From: Desulfobacula sp.
Lineage (GTDB): Bacteria > Desulfobacterota > Desulfobacteria > Desulfobacterales > Desulfobacteraceae
Assembly (NCBI GenBank): GCA_012031875.1
Contig: JAAUSZ010000014.1
Coordinates: forward strand, 1 to 39,307
Reading direction: 5' to 3'
DNA length: 39,307 nt
Within the stretch, counting starts at the first letter, position 1, and each line of letters begins with the position of its first letter. The notes under the pieces were generated by a model, which ran no database searches, was not told where the DNA came from, and saw nothing but the letters and a program-made list of their open reading frames with translations. Positions 17,540 through 28,408 of the stretch are shown here, in pieces. Position numbers and translations under genes: made by a program.

Positions 17540-18626
17540 ATGATGAAAAAAGCATTGATCACAGGGATAACCGGCCAGGACGGGGCCTATCTGGCTGAGC
17601 TGCTGCTCTCCAAAGGCTACGAAGTTCACGGCGTCAAGCGGCGGGCCTCTCTTTTTAATACGGACCGCATTGACCACCTCTACCAGGACCCCCATGAAAA
17701 AAACCGCCACATGGTCCTGCATTACGGGGACCTGACCGACGCCACCAACCTGATCCGCATTCTAAAAGAGATACAGCCCGACGAGGTCTATAACCTAGCG
17801 GCCCAGAGCCATGTCCAGGTCTCCTTTGAATCCCCGGAATACACGGCCGACACCGACGCCCTCGGCACCCTCCGGCTCCTGGAAGGCATAAGACTCCTGG
17901 GCCTGGAAAACAAAACAAAATTTTACCAGGCGTCCACCTCGGAACTCTACGGCATGGTCCAGGAAATCCCCCAGACGGAAAAACCCCGTTTACCCCCGGT
18001 CCCCCTATGCCTGCGCCAAACTTTATGCCTACTGGATCGTGGTCAATTACAGGGAAGCCTACGGCATCTACGCCTGTAACGGCATCCTCTTTAACCATGA
18101 ATCCCCCCTGAGGGGCGAAACCTTTGTCACCCGGAAGATCACCCGGGCCCTCTGCCGGATCTACCTCGGCATGCAGGACTGCCTCTACCTCGGCAATCTG
18201 AACGCCCTGCGCGACTGGGGACACGCCAAAGACTATGTGGAAATGCAATGGCTCATGCTTCAGCAGGACAGGCCCGATGATTACGTCATCGCTACAGGGG
18301 AACAGCATTCCGTCCGTGAATTTGTGGACTTCTGCGCCGGAGAGCTGGGCATGACAATCCAATGGGAAGGGCAAGGCATCAATGAAAAAGGCATCAACCC
18401 GGCCAACGGCAAGACCATTGTGGCGGTGGACCCGAGATATTTCCGACCCACGGAAGTGGAAACCCTCCTCGGCGACCCTTCCAAGGCAAAGCAAAACCTG
18501 GGCTGGGAACCCAAAATCACCTTTGAAAGCCTGGTCCGGGAGATGACCCGGTCAGACCTGGAGGAAGCCAAAAAAGACGAACTCTGCCAAAGGGCAGGAT
18601 TTCAGGTATTTAATCACAATGAATAA
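17540..18626 (+). CDS. gmd: GDP-mannose 4,6-dehydratase (two single-base undercalls at ~17982-17993)
   Basis: [126 protein letters not shown]. Confidence 0.96.
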
Positions 18627-19620
18627 AACAGACAAAATCTTTATCGCCGGTGCTTCCGGCATGGTGGGCAGCGCCATTATCCGGAACCTGGTGAAAAAAG
18701 GCCATACAAACCTCATCGGCAGTGTTCATTCAAAAACCCTTGCCGAACAGAAAGATTTCCCCCTAAAGCGGGTGAGACTGGACCTTAAAGACCAGGCCGC
18801 CGTAAACCAGTTCTTTAAAACCGAAAAACCGGATTATGTCTTTCTGGCGGCTGCAAAAGTCGGGGGCATCCATGCCAATAGCACATATCCGGCTGAATTC
18901 ATCCAAGACAACCTATTGGTCCAGACCCTGGTGATCCATGCAAGCCGTGAAAACAAGGTCAAACGCCTGCTGTTCCTGGGTTCGTCCTGCATTTACCCCA
19001 AGCATGCGCCCCAGCCCATGAAGGAAGAGCATCTCCTGACCGGCCTGCTTGAACCCACCAATGAGCCCTACGCCGTTGCCAAAATAGCGGGCATCAAAAT
19101 GTGTGAAGCTTACAACCGGCAATACGGCACCCGTTTTCTGGCCGTCATGCCCACCAACCTCTACGGCCCCAATGACAATTTCGACCTTGAAACCTCCCAC
19201 GTCCTGCCGGCCCTGATCCGCAAATTTCACGAAGCCCGGATCAGCCATGCGGAAAAAGTCGTGGTCTGGGGAACCGGCGCCCCGCGAAGGGAACTTCTCC
19301 ATGTGGATGACATGGCCGACGCCTCGGTCCATATCATGTCCCTGCCGGATACCGTCGTGGACGCCCACTTCACAAACACCCCGGCGCCCTGCTTTGCCAA
19401 TGTCGGAACCGGCCGGGACTGCACCATCAAAGAACTGGCCCTGCTGGTCAAAGAAACGACAGGCTTTGAAGGCCGCCTTGAATTTGATACCTCCAAACCC
19501 GACGGCACCCCCTTGAAACTCCTAAATGTCTCCCGGCTTCAAGACCTTGGCTGGCAGGCAAAAATAACCCTGGAAACCGGAGTCAGGGAAACCTATGACT
19601 GGTTTGTCCGTTCCATATGA
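18619..19620 (+). CDS. fcl: GDP-L-fucose synthase
   Basis: [136 protein letters not shown]. Confidence 0.97.
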   Translation: MNKTDKIFIAGASGMVGSAIIRNLVKKGHTNLIGSVHSKTLAEQKDFPLKRVRLDLKDQAAVNQFFKTEKPDYVFLAAAKVGGIHANSTYPAEFIQDNLLVQTLVIHASRENKVKRLLFLGSSCIYPKHAPQPMKEEHLLTGLLEPTNEPYAVAKIAGIKMCEAYNRQYGTRFLAVMPTNLYGPNDNFDLETSHVLPALIRKFHEARISHAEKVVVWGTGAPRRELLHVDDMADASVHIMSLPDTVVDAHFTNTPAPCFANVGTGRDCTIKELALLVKETTGFEGRLEFDTSKPDGTPLKLLNVSRLQDLGWQAKITLETGVRETYDWFVRSI

Positions 19621-19653
19621 AACAGACCGGCATGAGTTCGTCCGCCATTTACC

Positions 19654-21030
19654 ATGAAAGCCTTTAAAAAACCGATCTTTTTAGGCCTCCTGCTGCTTTA
19701 TCCGACAATTGCCTTCTGCCGGGATTATTATATAGACCCAATGAATGGCAGAAATTCTAACAAAGGGACATCGTCCTCTTCGCCATGGAAAACCTTATCC
19801 GCCGTAAAAAAATGGGGGGAAGAAAAAGGGTTTAGAGGCGGCGACCATATTCTTCTGAAAAAAGACGGCGTCTGGGATGAAAAGCTATATGCCTATGGCA
19901 CGGGGGCAGAAAAGGAACCGGTCGTATATGGGGCCTATGGTTCAGGAGAAAACCCTTTGATCAGGAAGGGAATTTACCACCGCGACTACATGCATCGCTC
20001 AACCCCATTAAAAAAAAATGAATGGATCCGGTTTGAAAACCTTGTCATTGACGGTGCTGAAAACGGGGTTGATGCAAGGACGATTAATCATATCGATCTG
20101 AAAAATATCCGCATCACCCGTTGTGAAAACGGGATCATCCTGGCGTCAGAAACAGGCCTGCTTGAGCATTGGACCATGGAGGACGTTTTCATTTATGAAA
20201 ATAGAGGGCATGGTGTTTTTTGCTACACGGACATCAATGAGATGAGGGTCAAACGTCTATCCACCTATCATAACGGCAAGGATGGCGCTTCTTTCAGAAC
20301 AGGAGAAAACAACACGGTTGAGGATTCCGTTGCCTACGGCAATGGCGAGGATGGGTTTGATGTCGGAGGCTTCACAGGGGCTTTATCCTATAACCGCTGT
20401 ATTTCCAGGAACAACAAATCCGCAGGCTTCAGCATCAAGGCGAAAGGTGGCGGCAAGGCCGCCGGCCATATCCTTTACTGTCTTTCTCACGGCAATTTTC
20501 AAGGACTGGAAGTCGGCAATGAAAGCAACTCAACCGCTTATAACAGCATTTTTTTCAATAACAGCTTCATCGGAATAGACCTGATCAGCAGCTTTCAGCA
20601 TTCGATTAAAAACTGTATCATTTATAAAAATGGAGAAAATCCGGCTGAAAGAGGCTTCCAGGTATCTTACCGCAATCCGGGACAGCGTCTTGAACTATCC
20701 TCAAACTGCTATGGCAGGCATTCCAAAGACAGGAATATCTACCTGAAGCAGGAGAGACGGTTTGTCACCCTTGAGGAATGGCAGGGCCTATCCTTAAATG
20801 ATCCCCAGGATCCGAACAGCTTTACAGCAGATCCTGAATTTACAGACGCCTTTTCAGAGAATTTTACCCTGAAACCTTCATCCCCATGTATTGATACCGG
20901 CGAAAACATAAACCGGGCGCTAAGATTCGGCATCCACCCCGATTCTTCCTGGGTTCACTCGGTCAGGGTTCTGGATCAGAATCTCCATGGATCAGGATGG
21001 GAAATAGGCCCCTTTGTCTTCAGAAAATAA
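19654..21030 (+). CDS. Secreted right-handed parallel beta-helix protein
   Basis: Signal peptide KKPIFLGLLLLYPTIAFC; YYIDPMNGRNSNKGTSSSSPWKTLSAV; repeated beta-helix turns (IDLKNIRITRCENGIILAS..., VEDSVAYGNGEDGFDVGG). Confidence 0.8.
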   Translation: MKAFKKPIFLGLLLLYPTIAFCRDYYIDPMNGRNSNKGTSSSSPWKTLSAVKKWGEEKGFRGGDHILLKKDGVWDEKLYAYGTGAEKEPVVYGAYGSGENPLIRKGIYHRDYMHRSTPLKKNEWIRFENLVIDGAENGVDARTINHIDLKNIRITRCENGIILASETGLLEHWTMEDVFIYENRGHGVFCYTDINEMRVKRLSTYHNGKDGASFRTGENNTVEDSVAYGNGEDGFDVGGFTGALSYNRCISRNNKSAGFSIKAKGGGKAAGHILYCLSHGNFQGLEVGNESNSTAYNSIFFNNSFIGIDLISSFQHSIKNCIIYKNGENPAERGFQVSYRNPGQRLELSSNCYGRHSKDRNIYLKQERRFVTLEEWQGLSLNDPQDPNSFTADPEFTDAFSENFTLKPSSPCIDTGENINRALRFGIHPDSSWVHSVRVLDQNLHGSGWEIGPFVFRK

Positions 21031-21080
21031 CAAAAATCAACCGCTTCGACCCAAACCAGCCATAAGGACCAATCCGTCCC

Positions 21081-22583
21081 ATGCAGAATGATCAGTTTCT
21101 GGACAGCAGCCATCTGAAAAAAGATTTATATAAACGATCCGCCAGGGGAGGTATCACAACTCTTGGGTCACAAGCCTTTATCATTCTTTTTGACCTGGGC
21201 AGAGGGGCTGTTCTTGCAAGACTTCTTTCCCCTGAGGATTACGGGCTTCAGGGAATGCTGATCGGAATCATCAGTATTGCGCTGATATTCAAGGATCTGG
21301 GTCTTGGAACCGCCACGGTCCAGGAATCCAAAATCAGCCAGGCTCAGATCAGCAACCTGTTCTGGGCCAACAGCCTGATCGGGTTTGTGTCCATGCTGAT
21401 TGTGATGGCCTGCGGCCCCCTGCTCTCATGGTTTTTCAATGAACCCCGGTTACCGGGCATGGCCTTTGTCGTATCCATAGGCTATTTTTTTGGCGGGCTG
21501 TCTGTCCAGCACCATGCGCTTCTGCGCAGGCAAATGCTTTTTGGGCGTATTGCCGTTGTAAACATATCTGCAAATGTATTGAGTTCTTTAGTGGGAATTG
21601 GGCTGGGGTATTTGGGTTTCGGATACTGGGCGCTGGTTTGGATGCTGTCGTCCATGAATATTTTTTTAGCGGTTGGATTTGCCGCTGCAACAGGATGGAT
21701 TCCGGATCACCCTTCAAAACAAACAAGCATCAGAGGCCTCCTCAAAGTGGGAACCGATGTGGCTGCCTTGAACATTTTCGCCACCCTGGCAAAACATATG
21801 GATAAAATATTATTGGGCAAATTTACCAGCGCTTACAGCCTGGGGATTTACAACCGGGCCTTTACCTTTCTGAATCAAAGCAGCGGCAATATAAGGCTTC
21901 CACTGTTCAATGTCGCATTGCCGGCCATGTCTTCGCTTCAATCCAACCCGGACCAGTTCAGATCCTATTACCTGAAATTCGTTTCCATCCTGGCATTCCT
22001 CACAATGCCCTTTGCGGCATTCTGCTTTTGTTTTTCCGATGAAATTGTAAGGATTTATCTTGGACCGAAATGGATGGAATCCGCCCTGTTTCTGAAAGTC
22101 CTTTCTGCCGGCGCTTTTATCACGCCGGTTGTAACCGCCCTGGACCAGATTCCGCTGGCCCTGGGTCATTCAGCGCAATATCGGAATTCAGGGATCTTCC
22201 AGAATACATTTACAGTAATATCCATCTTTCTGGGAGTAACTGGTTTTGGGGCCATCGGCGCAGCCACAGCCATTTCCGCATCAAGCTATCTTTGCCTCCC
22301 GGTTTTCCTGCCCTGGACAACCCACGGCAGCCCGGTCAAACCAGTCATGTATCTGAGAACCCTCCTGGCGCCGGTTGCAGTGACGGGGATTCCGGTCCTC
22401 ATCACTGAAATTTACCGGTATGCATTTTCTGCCTCTTACAGGGCGGATATCGGCCTGGCTCTGTTTTCCGTCCTTTTCCTTTCTGTCTTTTTTATTACGG
22501 ATTATTTCTCAATCGGAACAGACCTCAGCATTACCCACAAAGCCTTTAGGGCCATCCGGACGAGGCTTTCCAGGCAAAATTAA
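21081..22583 (+). CDS. Polysaccharide flippase, Wzx/WzxC-like (MOP superfamily)
   Basis: SARGGITTLGSQAFIILFDLGRGAVLARLLSPEDYGLQGMLIGIISIALIFKDLGLGTATVQ; multi-TM throughout. Confidence 0.9.
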   Translation: MQNDQFLDSSHLKKDLYKRSARGGITTLGSQAFIILFDLGRGAVLARLLSPEDYGLQGMLIGIISIALIFKDLGLGTATVQESKISQAQISNLFWANSLIGFVSMLIVMACGPLLSWFFNEPRLPGMAFVVSIGYFFGGLSVQHHALLRRQMLFGRIAVVNISANVLSSLVGIGLGYLGFGYWALVWMLSSMNIFLAVGFAAATGWIPDHPSKQTSIRGLLKVGTDVAALNIFATLAKHMDKILLGKFTSAYSLGIYNRAFTFLNQSSGNIRLPLFNVALPAMSSLQSNPDQFRSYYLKFVSILAFLTMPFAAFCFCFSDEIVRIYLGPKWMESALFLKVLSAGAFITPVVTALDQIPLALGHSAQYRNSGIFQNTFTVISIFLGVTGFGAIGAATAISASSYLCLPVFLPWTTHGSPVKPVMYLRTLLAPVAVTGIPVLITEIYRYAFSASYRADIGLALFSVLFLSVFFITDYFSIGTDLSITHKAFRAIRTRLSRQN

Positions 22584-22586
22584 AAA

Positions 22587-23828
22587 ATGGAACACGAAAT
22601 GCACATTTTATGGTTTACCAATGCCCCGCTTGAGCCGTTGAAAAAAGAAATCGGAATGCCGGCAGGTGGGTCGGGATACTGGATGACTGCTATGCTGGAG
22701 CAATTTCAGGCCCAGAAAAAATTCAAAATCTCAGTTGCCACCCTAGCGCCTTATGCAGCCGTGCATAAACGGATCGGAGGAATTGAATACTACCTGATCC
22801 CCCAGAAGCAACACAGGTTTTTCCCCCCTTCCGACAGCCATTATCTTCAAAAATGCATGGCGCTGATTCAACAGATCAAACCGGATATCATTCATGTCCA
22901 CGGGACCGAGAAATTTTTTGGCCTTCTCAAAGAGTTTTTTCCCGGCATCCCCTTCCTGATCTCCTTTCAGGGACTTATCGGTCCGACATCCGAATGGAGC
23001 GCTTACTATGGCGGGATCAACTTGAAAATGGTTTTAATGATGGAAACCCTCAGAAGCTTTTTAAACGGCAGCTCTCCTTTAAGGGGGTATTTCCAGCTAA
23101 AGCGGCAGGTCAGGCCCGAACAGAAAACCCTCAAGCTCAACTCGTATTTTGAAGGAAGAACCGACTGGGACAGGGCATACCTGGAAACCCACAACCCAAA
23201 AGCGGTTTATTATTCCATTCCTAATATCCTCCGGGACTCTTTTTTTAACTGCCGATGGGACCCGGGCAGGATCGAGCGCCACCGGATCTTTGTTTCCAAC
23301 TGCCGGACGGCCAGAAGCGGCGCTGACTTGATGCTCAAGGCGTTTAAAACGATCAAGGGCCTATATCCCGGCTCAACCCTGTATATTGCCGGCACAAACC
23401 CGAAACTCAAAAGAGGATATCAAAAATATCTGTCGGATCTGGCAGGCCCGTTTGGCGGAGATTGTTTTTTTACAGGGTATTTAAGCGCCGACGAATTGGC
23501 TGAGCAGCTCTGCAAGGCCCATGTGTTTGTGCATCCCACATATATTGATAACAGCCCCAACAGCCTGGCCGAAGCCCTGGTGGTCGGAACGCCCTGTGTG
23601 GCTAGTTGCGTAGGGGGGAAAATGTCCATGATCCGTCACAATCATACCGGTCTCCTATTTCCAAATCATGATAAATATCTTTTGGCAGAGAGGATCAGGC
23701 AGATTTTTGATTCCGATGAACTTGCCGGGGCCTTAAGTCAAAACGGATGCGAGGAGACAAGAAAGAAGCATAATCGGCATTCAATTTTTGATCAGTACAA
23801 AACCATGTATGAAAAACTTGGCCAATAG
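22587..23828 (+). CDS. Glycosyltransferase family 4-like
   Basis: PDIIHVHGTEKFFGLL...; C-terminal HVFVHPTYIDNSPNSLAEALVVGTPCVASCVGGKMSMIRHNHTGLLF. Confidence 0.88.
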   Translation: MEHEMHILWFTNAPLEPLKKEIGMPAGGSGYWMTAMLEQFQAQKKFKISVATLAPYAAVHKRIGGIEYYLIPQKQHRFFPPSDSHYLQKCMALIQQIKPDIIHVHGTEKFFGLLKEFFPGIPFLISFQGLIGPTSEWSAYYGGINLKMVLMMETLRSFLNGSSPLRGYFQLKRQVRPEQKTLKLNSYFEGRTDWDRAYLETHNPKAVYYSIPNILRDSFFNCRWDPGRIERHRIFVSNCRTARSGADLMLKAFKTIKGLYPGSTLYIAGTNPKLKRGYQKYLSDLAGPFGGDCFFTGYLSADELAEQLCKAHVFVHPTYIDNSPNSLAEALVVGTPCVASCVGGKMSMIRHNHTGLLFPNHDKYLLAERIRQIFDSDELAGALSQNGCEETRKKHNRHSIFDQYKTMYEKLGQ

Positions 23829-23846
23829 CTTATAGCGTTCTTAATA

Positions 23847-24445
23847 ATGAGTCCTGCCGAAATAAAAGAAAAACTGCCTGTTAAATTTTTCTGGATTAAA
23901 AAAAAATAAGAATAAAATTCTACACTTTTTTCTCGATGCTGAACTCTTTCTGGTGGGGGATCCGTTTGGGAAAAAAATGTCAATTTGATGGCCGAACGAT
24001 ATTTTACAAACACCCGGGAAGCACCATCGTAGTAGGAGACCATTGCCGTTTCAACAGCCTGACGGTTTCAACCCAGGCAGGAATCAATAGGCCCTGCAGC
24101 CTCTGGACGAGCAGCCCCGAAGCCCGGATAATAATAGAAGAAGGTTGCGGTTTCAGCGGTACGGCAATCGCCTGTCATAAAAGCATTATCATCAAAAAAA
24201 ATGTCAAAATCGGCAGCAATACGCTTATCATGGATTCAGACCAGCACCTGGATGACCCCAGGGCTGGAATGGCAAAACCCATCGTAATCTCTGAAAATGT
24301 CTGGATAGGTTCCAACGCTATCATCCTAAAGGGAGTGGTGATTGGAAAAAACTCCTTAATCGCCGCCGGCAGCCTTGTTAACAAAGACATCCCGGAAAAT
24401 ACCGTTGCAGCCGGAGTTCCAGCCAAAGAAATCAAACGCCTATGA
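23847..24445 (+). CDS. Left-handed beta-helix (hexapeptide) acyltransferase; ORF track starts at 23936 but coding probably begins at 23847 across a 9-A run
   Basis: Hexapeptide turns IIIKKNVKIGSNTLIMDSDQH...VISENVWIGSNAIILKGVVIGKNSLIAAGSLVNKDIPENTVAAGVPAKEIKRL; upstream MSPAEIKEKLPVKFFWIKKK joins with +1 A to IRIKFYTFFSMLNSFWWG. Confidence 0.85.
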
Positions 24446-25710
24446 ATTCCTGGAAATTTGTGTCGGCCATCCTTACGCTCAGCCTTGGATTTTTCGTCTT
24501 TGGGCAGAGCTGCCTGACTTTGCGGCCCACAGGAATTTTATTCCTTCCGGATATTATTGTTTTTCCCCCGTTTGTCCTTGCCATTGCAGGACTCCTGCTG
24601 GCGGCCGTTATCTCAATCGCTATCGGCGGCCGGCAAAAAAGGTGGGTCAAGCTGGGGTATCTGTTTCTGGGATTTTTAACGCTGCTTTCTCTTTTACAGG
24701 GCCATTTATTTTCCCTATATGCCATTCGCGAAGCCGTTTTCAGCCAGTACGGCATCGGTGTCTGGATGGCCTTTCTTTTGGCCATCCCGGCTTCGAACGA
24801 AAAATTCTGGGTCTATTTCCAGAGGCATTTTCTCTGGCTGTTCAATCTTTTATTATGCGTCCAAATTTTTGCCATCCTCCTGCTGATGAAGGGCAACGAA
24901 GGGCTGACGCGCCTCAATTTTTCAACTTCCGTTTCCCTTTTTATCCTTGCCGCCGGAATACTGCGTTCCGATAAAGCCTATTTCTGGTCCGGCCTGATTG
25001 GCCTGGGGCTGTTTGAAATGCACAGTTTCATTCACGACCAGCGGGAATCCTTTTTGCTCCCGTTTGAATTTATGGCCCTTTTCCTGCCGGTCTATCTTTT
25101 CAGGTCCTTTCATAGCCAGAAAGAAAAAAGATTTAACCGGGCCATGAAAATTATCTCACTGTTATACGTAATGATCATCGTTGCCGGCGGAATCTTTTTT
25201 ATGATGTCGGCCAAATACAAGAAAGCAGCGGAAATGTCTATGCTCACCAGAGATACCCGGTCATACGTTGTGGAGGACTACCTGGCAAGCGAGATGCTCG
25301 AACCCCGGAATCTTCTGCTGGGCAAGGGGGTAAACGGTTATTATAAATCATCGAGACGGACAATGCTCGGAGGGGCCGGGACTTCGGATGTCATTGAAAT
25401 GGGCTATCTGCAAATGATTTTAAATGTCGGCCTCTTGTATGTCCTGACCATGTTTTTGCTGGGGTTTTTCCCCTCCTTAAAGGCGATCTTCAAATCCAGG
25501 AACCCTTTGGCCGCCGTTGCCGGGCTTTGGATCCTTATCCGGCTGGCCAATATGGTTTATATGGCAAAACCCTCCACCAGCCTGGACTGGTTCCTGTTCT
25601 GGATCTGTATCGGCATTGTTCATTCAACCGGCTTTCCCGATATCGCCAATCGTCGGAGAGTACAGGCAAGACGCGGACCCCTTAAGTCCTCTTCGGTTTC
25701 CAGCAAATGA
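24442..25710 (+). CDS. Polytopic membrane protein, probable O-antigen/EPS polymerase (Wzy-like)
   Basis: About 10 predicted TM segments; EPRNLLLGKGVNGYY...GGAGTSDVIEMGYLQMILNVGLLYVLTMF is typical of Wzy/ligase-like proteins; located among GTs and flippase. Confidence 0.65.
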   Translation: MNSWKFVSAILTLSLGFFVFGQSCLTLRPTGILFLPDIIVFPPFVLAIAGLLLAAVISIAIGGRQKRWVKLGYLFLGFLTLLSLLQGHLFSLYAIREAVFSQYGIGVWMAFLLAIPASNEKFWVYFQRHFLWLFNLLLCVQIFAILLLMKGNEGLTRLNFSTSVSLFILAAGILRSDKAYFWSGLIGLGLFEMHSFIHDQRESFLLPFEFMALFLPVYLFRSFHSQKEKRFNRAMKIISLLYVMIIVAGGIFFMMSAKYKKAAEMSMLTRDTRSYVVEDYLASEMLEPRNLLLGKGVNGYYKSSRRTMLGGAGTSDVIEMGYLQMILNVGLLYVLTMFLLGFFPSLKAIFKSRNPLAAVAGLWILIRLANMVYMAKPSTSLDWFLFWICIGIVHSTGFPDIANRRRVQARRGPLKSSSVSSK

Positions 25711-26912
25711 ACCTCATCATCATAGGAGAGACCATCGGATTCCCCATTGGGCTGGCTGCAACGGCAAGGGTTCGATGCCTTGCGAAAGCCCTGAAACGGG
25801 AAGGGCATCATATAACCATACTCAATACCATCGGACTTTCAGAAGCATATACCACGGCCCGGGCCAAAACGTCCGGGGTCTGTCAGGAGATCCCTTATCT
25901 TTTTTGCGGAGGCTATTCGGTCAGGCCTAGCACAAAAATCCAAAGACTGGTCGAAATGGCCATCGGCTACGCAAGGAGCCTTTTCATCATCGTCACACTG
26001 AAGATAACCGGAAAGCTCGACTGTGTCCTTCTCTACTCCCGAAGCCGGTTAATGGTTCGCTATTTCGGGGTGCTGTGCAGGATGCTGAAGCTTCCATTTG
26101 TGATTGAACTGTGTGAATGGCCCGAGGCAATCGGCGCAACCAGAGGCGACCATGGCCCCAAACCCAAACAATACAGCAGGGCAGTGGCAAAAAATGCCAC
26201 CGCCGTTATTCCGATTTCACACTATATTGCCGACCAGGTAAAACAACTGAGCCAAAACAAGCCCATTCCCTTTCAGATTATCCCCATTCTCTTCGATTCG
26301 GATCCCCTGCCGGGCAAAGGCACAGATAAATACATCCTTTATACCGGCTCCGCAGATTACGGGGATATCTGGAGGATTGTTCTTGACAGCCTGGCGCTGC
26401 TGCATGAGCGGGGTCTTGTTTTAGAAATGGTTATGACCTGTTCGGGAAAACCGGCTGCCGTTGAAAATTTAAGGCAATATATTACGAGAAAAAATCTGGG
26501 AAACCAGGTCCGGCATTTGGGATATGTCGATGATGATGCCTTCCAGGACCTGATCAACAGCGCCGCCGTTCTCATTGCCCCCCTTCCGGATAACCTCCAG
26601 TCCATTGCGCGGTTTCCGACCAAACTCGCTTTTTTCCTGGCCAGCGGAAGGCCCGTGGTGACAAGTGACGTGGGGGAAATCCGGTATTATCTGACCGATG
26701 GAAAGAACGCATTTGTCACATCAAGTGGTTGCCGGCCGACGGAATTTGCCGAAAAAATATCTACCATCATGATTAACGGCGAAAATGCTGAAAAAATAGG
26801 CCTGCAGGGAAGAAAAACAGCCTTTGAAAATTTTTATTACAAATCCCAGAGCAGATGCCTATCGGATTTTCTCGAAAATACAGTTTCCGCCTTTAAAAAG
26901 AGCGCCCGGTAA
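25707..26912 (+). CDS. Glycosyltransferase family 4-like
   Basis: ARVRCLAKALKREGHHITILNTIG; IAPLPDNLQSIARFPTKLAFFLASGRPVVTSDVGEIRYYLTDGKNAF. Confidence 0.85.
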   Translation: MNLIIIGETIGFPIGLAATARVRCLAKALKREGHHITILNTIGLSEAYTTARAKTSGVCQEIPYLFCGGYSVRPSTKIQRLVEMAIGYARSLFIIVTLKITGKLDCVLLYSRSRLMVRYFGVLCRMLKLPFVIELCEWPEAIGATRGDHGPKPKQYSRAVAKNATAVIPISHYIADQVKQLSQNKPIPFQIIPILFDSDPLPGKGTDKYILYTGSADYGDIWRIVLDSLALLHERGLVLEMVMTCSGKPAAVENLRQYITRKNLGNQVRHLGYVDDDAFQDLINSAAVLIAPLPDNLQSIARFPTKLAFFLASGRPVVTSDVGEIRYYLTDGKNAFVTSSGCRPTEFAEKISTIMINGENAEKIGLQGRKTAFENFYYKSQSRCLSDFLENTVSAFKKSAR

Positions 26913-26987
26913 TTTCCATCTTTTGCTTCGTCAAGTGCATATTAACTCCTTATATATTTTTCTCTCTCACAGAATCAAAAAAACTGG

Positions 26988-27146
26988 GGGATAGAGATCC
27001 CCAGGTGAACCAGAATCGGAGAAGGTTTTTGTATCGGCCAGCTTGGTGGAATCATTATTTCATCCAATGCAGTTGTCTATAAAGATGTCCCTGATAATTC
27101 CCTTGTTGTTTTATCGCCCGGCCATACAATCATCCCCCGTAAATGA
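26988..27146 (+). pseudogene. Remnant of a serine O-acetyltransferase-like (hexapeptide) gene
   Basis: Frame reads GIEIPR*TRIGEGFCIGQLGGIIISSNAVVYKDVPDNSLVVLSPGHTIIPRK*; resembles the C-terminal third of SAT-like LbH enzymes with in-frame stop and internal loss; no N-terminal part upstream. Confidence 0.6.
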
Positions 27147-27181
27147 TCCAATACTGAAATCATAATTTTAATCAGAGAAAT

Positions 27182-28408
27182 ATGAAAAAAAAGATATGCA
27201 GAATCACTGATAATTTCCCGCCCCCATGGACCGGCGTGTCACCGGCGGCATATGAGCTTAGCGCAGCCCAAAGCAGACAAGGGGTGGATGTCCATGTCAT
27301 AACCAAATGCTGCAAAGGAAGTGGGGAAACAGATGCTGAAGCGCCATTTTCAATATACCGAGTTCACGGCAGATTGATATTTTTTGAAATTATGGCTTTT
27401 GTAAAACTGATTTGTTTACACCATAAATATAAATTTGATGCCATCCATTCCCATGGAAGCAGCTTTTTCTTCTTTCATTTGCTTAGAAAGATCTTTCCTA
27501 AAGTCGGTGTTTTTAAAATACCGGTTGTTGTTTCAATTCATAATATTAGAGACTATCAGGACCAAACATATAAAAAAGCGGACTTTTTTTTATTGGCAGA
27601 AAGCATCCTGGGAAGAAGATTAGATGATCTGCGGGAAAAGAAAAATAAAATGCTCAGAACCCACAACTGGCAGAAAGTTAAACAGAAGGTTTCTTATACG
27701 GATGCAGATTGTTTGGTTACCGTCAGTAAGGCTTTAGAAAATGCTTTGATTTCCCGGTATCGAATCCCCCAAAAAAAAATTAAGACCATATATAACGGCG
27801 TAAGCACCCGATTACTAGCAAAAGGCAAAGAAACGGCGGAACAAAAAAGAGAGCCGAGTGCAAAAACTCTTTTATTTGTGGGCCGAACGATCGGAACGAA
27901 AAATGAGGCTGCTCTTTTAAAAGCAATGCCCATTATCTTGGAAAAATATCCGGAAACCCGGTTGGTCATTATCGGAAATGGCTATTGGCAAAAAACACTT
28001 AAGGAGATTTCGTTCAAGCTATGCATTAAGGACAGGGTCAGCTTTATCAACTATGTAGAACACAAAAAAATATTTGAATACTATATGTCCTCGGATGTGT
28101 TTGTTTTCCCCTCTTTTTCAGAGGGCCTGCCAAAAGTATTGATTGAAGCCATGGCTGCCGGCTTGCCTGTCGTGGCGTCCAATGTGGACGGCAACAATGA
28201 GCTGGTCATGGAAGGGAAAACCGGTTTTTTAGTGGCGCCCAATGATTTTCAAACTTTTGCTGAAAAAATTATGCTGATATTAGGAGACAGAGAAAAAGCC
28301 GTTAAACTGGGGAGAACGGCTCAACTCTCCATTTCTCAAAAGCTCACATGGGACAGTGTTGCAAGAAGTTGTAATGATTTTGTTTTTAATAACACAGGCT
28401 GGTTATGA
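27182..28408 (+). CDS. Glycosyltransferase family 4
   Basis: NFPPPWTGVSPAAYELSAAQSRQGVDVHVITK; LVTVSKALENALISRYRIPQKKIKTIYNGV; VFVFPSFSEGLPKVLIEAMAAGLPVVASNVDGNNELVMEGKTGFLV. Confidence 0.93.
   Translation: MKKKICRITDNFPPPWTGVSPAAYELSAAQSRQGVDVHVITKCCKGSGETDAEAPFSIYRVHGRLIFFEIMAFVKLICLHHKYKFDAIHSHGSSFFFFHLLRKIFPKVGVFKIPVVVSIHNIRDYQDQTYKKADFFLLAESILGRRLDDLREKKNKMLRTHNWQKVKQKVSYTDADCLVTVSKALENALISRYRIPQKKIKTIYNGVSTRLLAKGKETAEQKREPSAKTLLFVGRTIGTKNEAALLKAMPIILEKYPETRLVIIGNGYWQKTLKEISFKLCIKDRVSFINYVEHKKIFEYYMSSDVFVFPSFSEGLPKVLIEAMAAGLPVVASNVDGNNELVMEGKTGFLVAPNDFQTFAEKIMLILGDREKAVKLGRTAQLSISQKLTWDSVARSCNDFVFNNTGWL

Noticed and set aside
17655-18494. 279-aa minus-strand ORF
   Set aside because: Antisense to gmd; shadow ORF.
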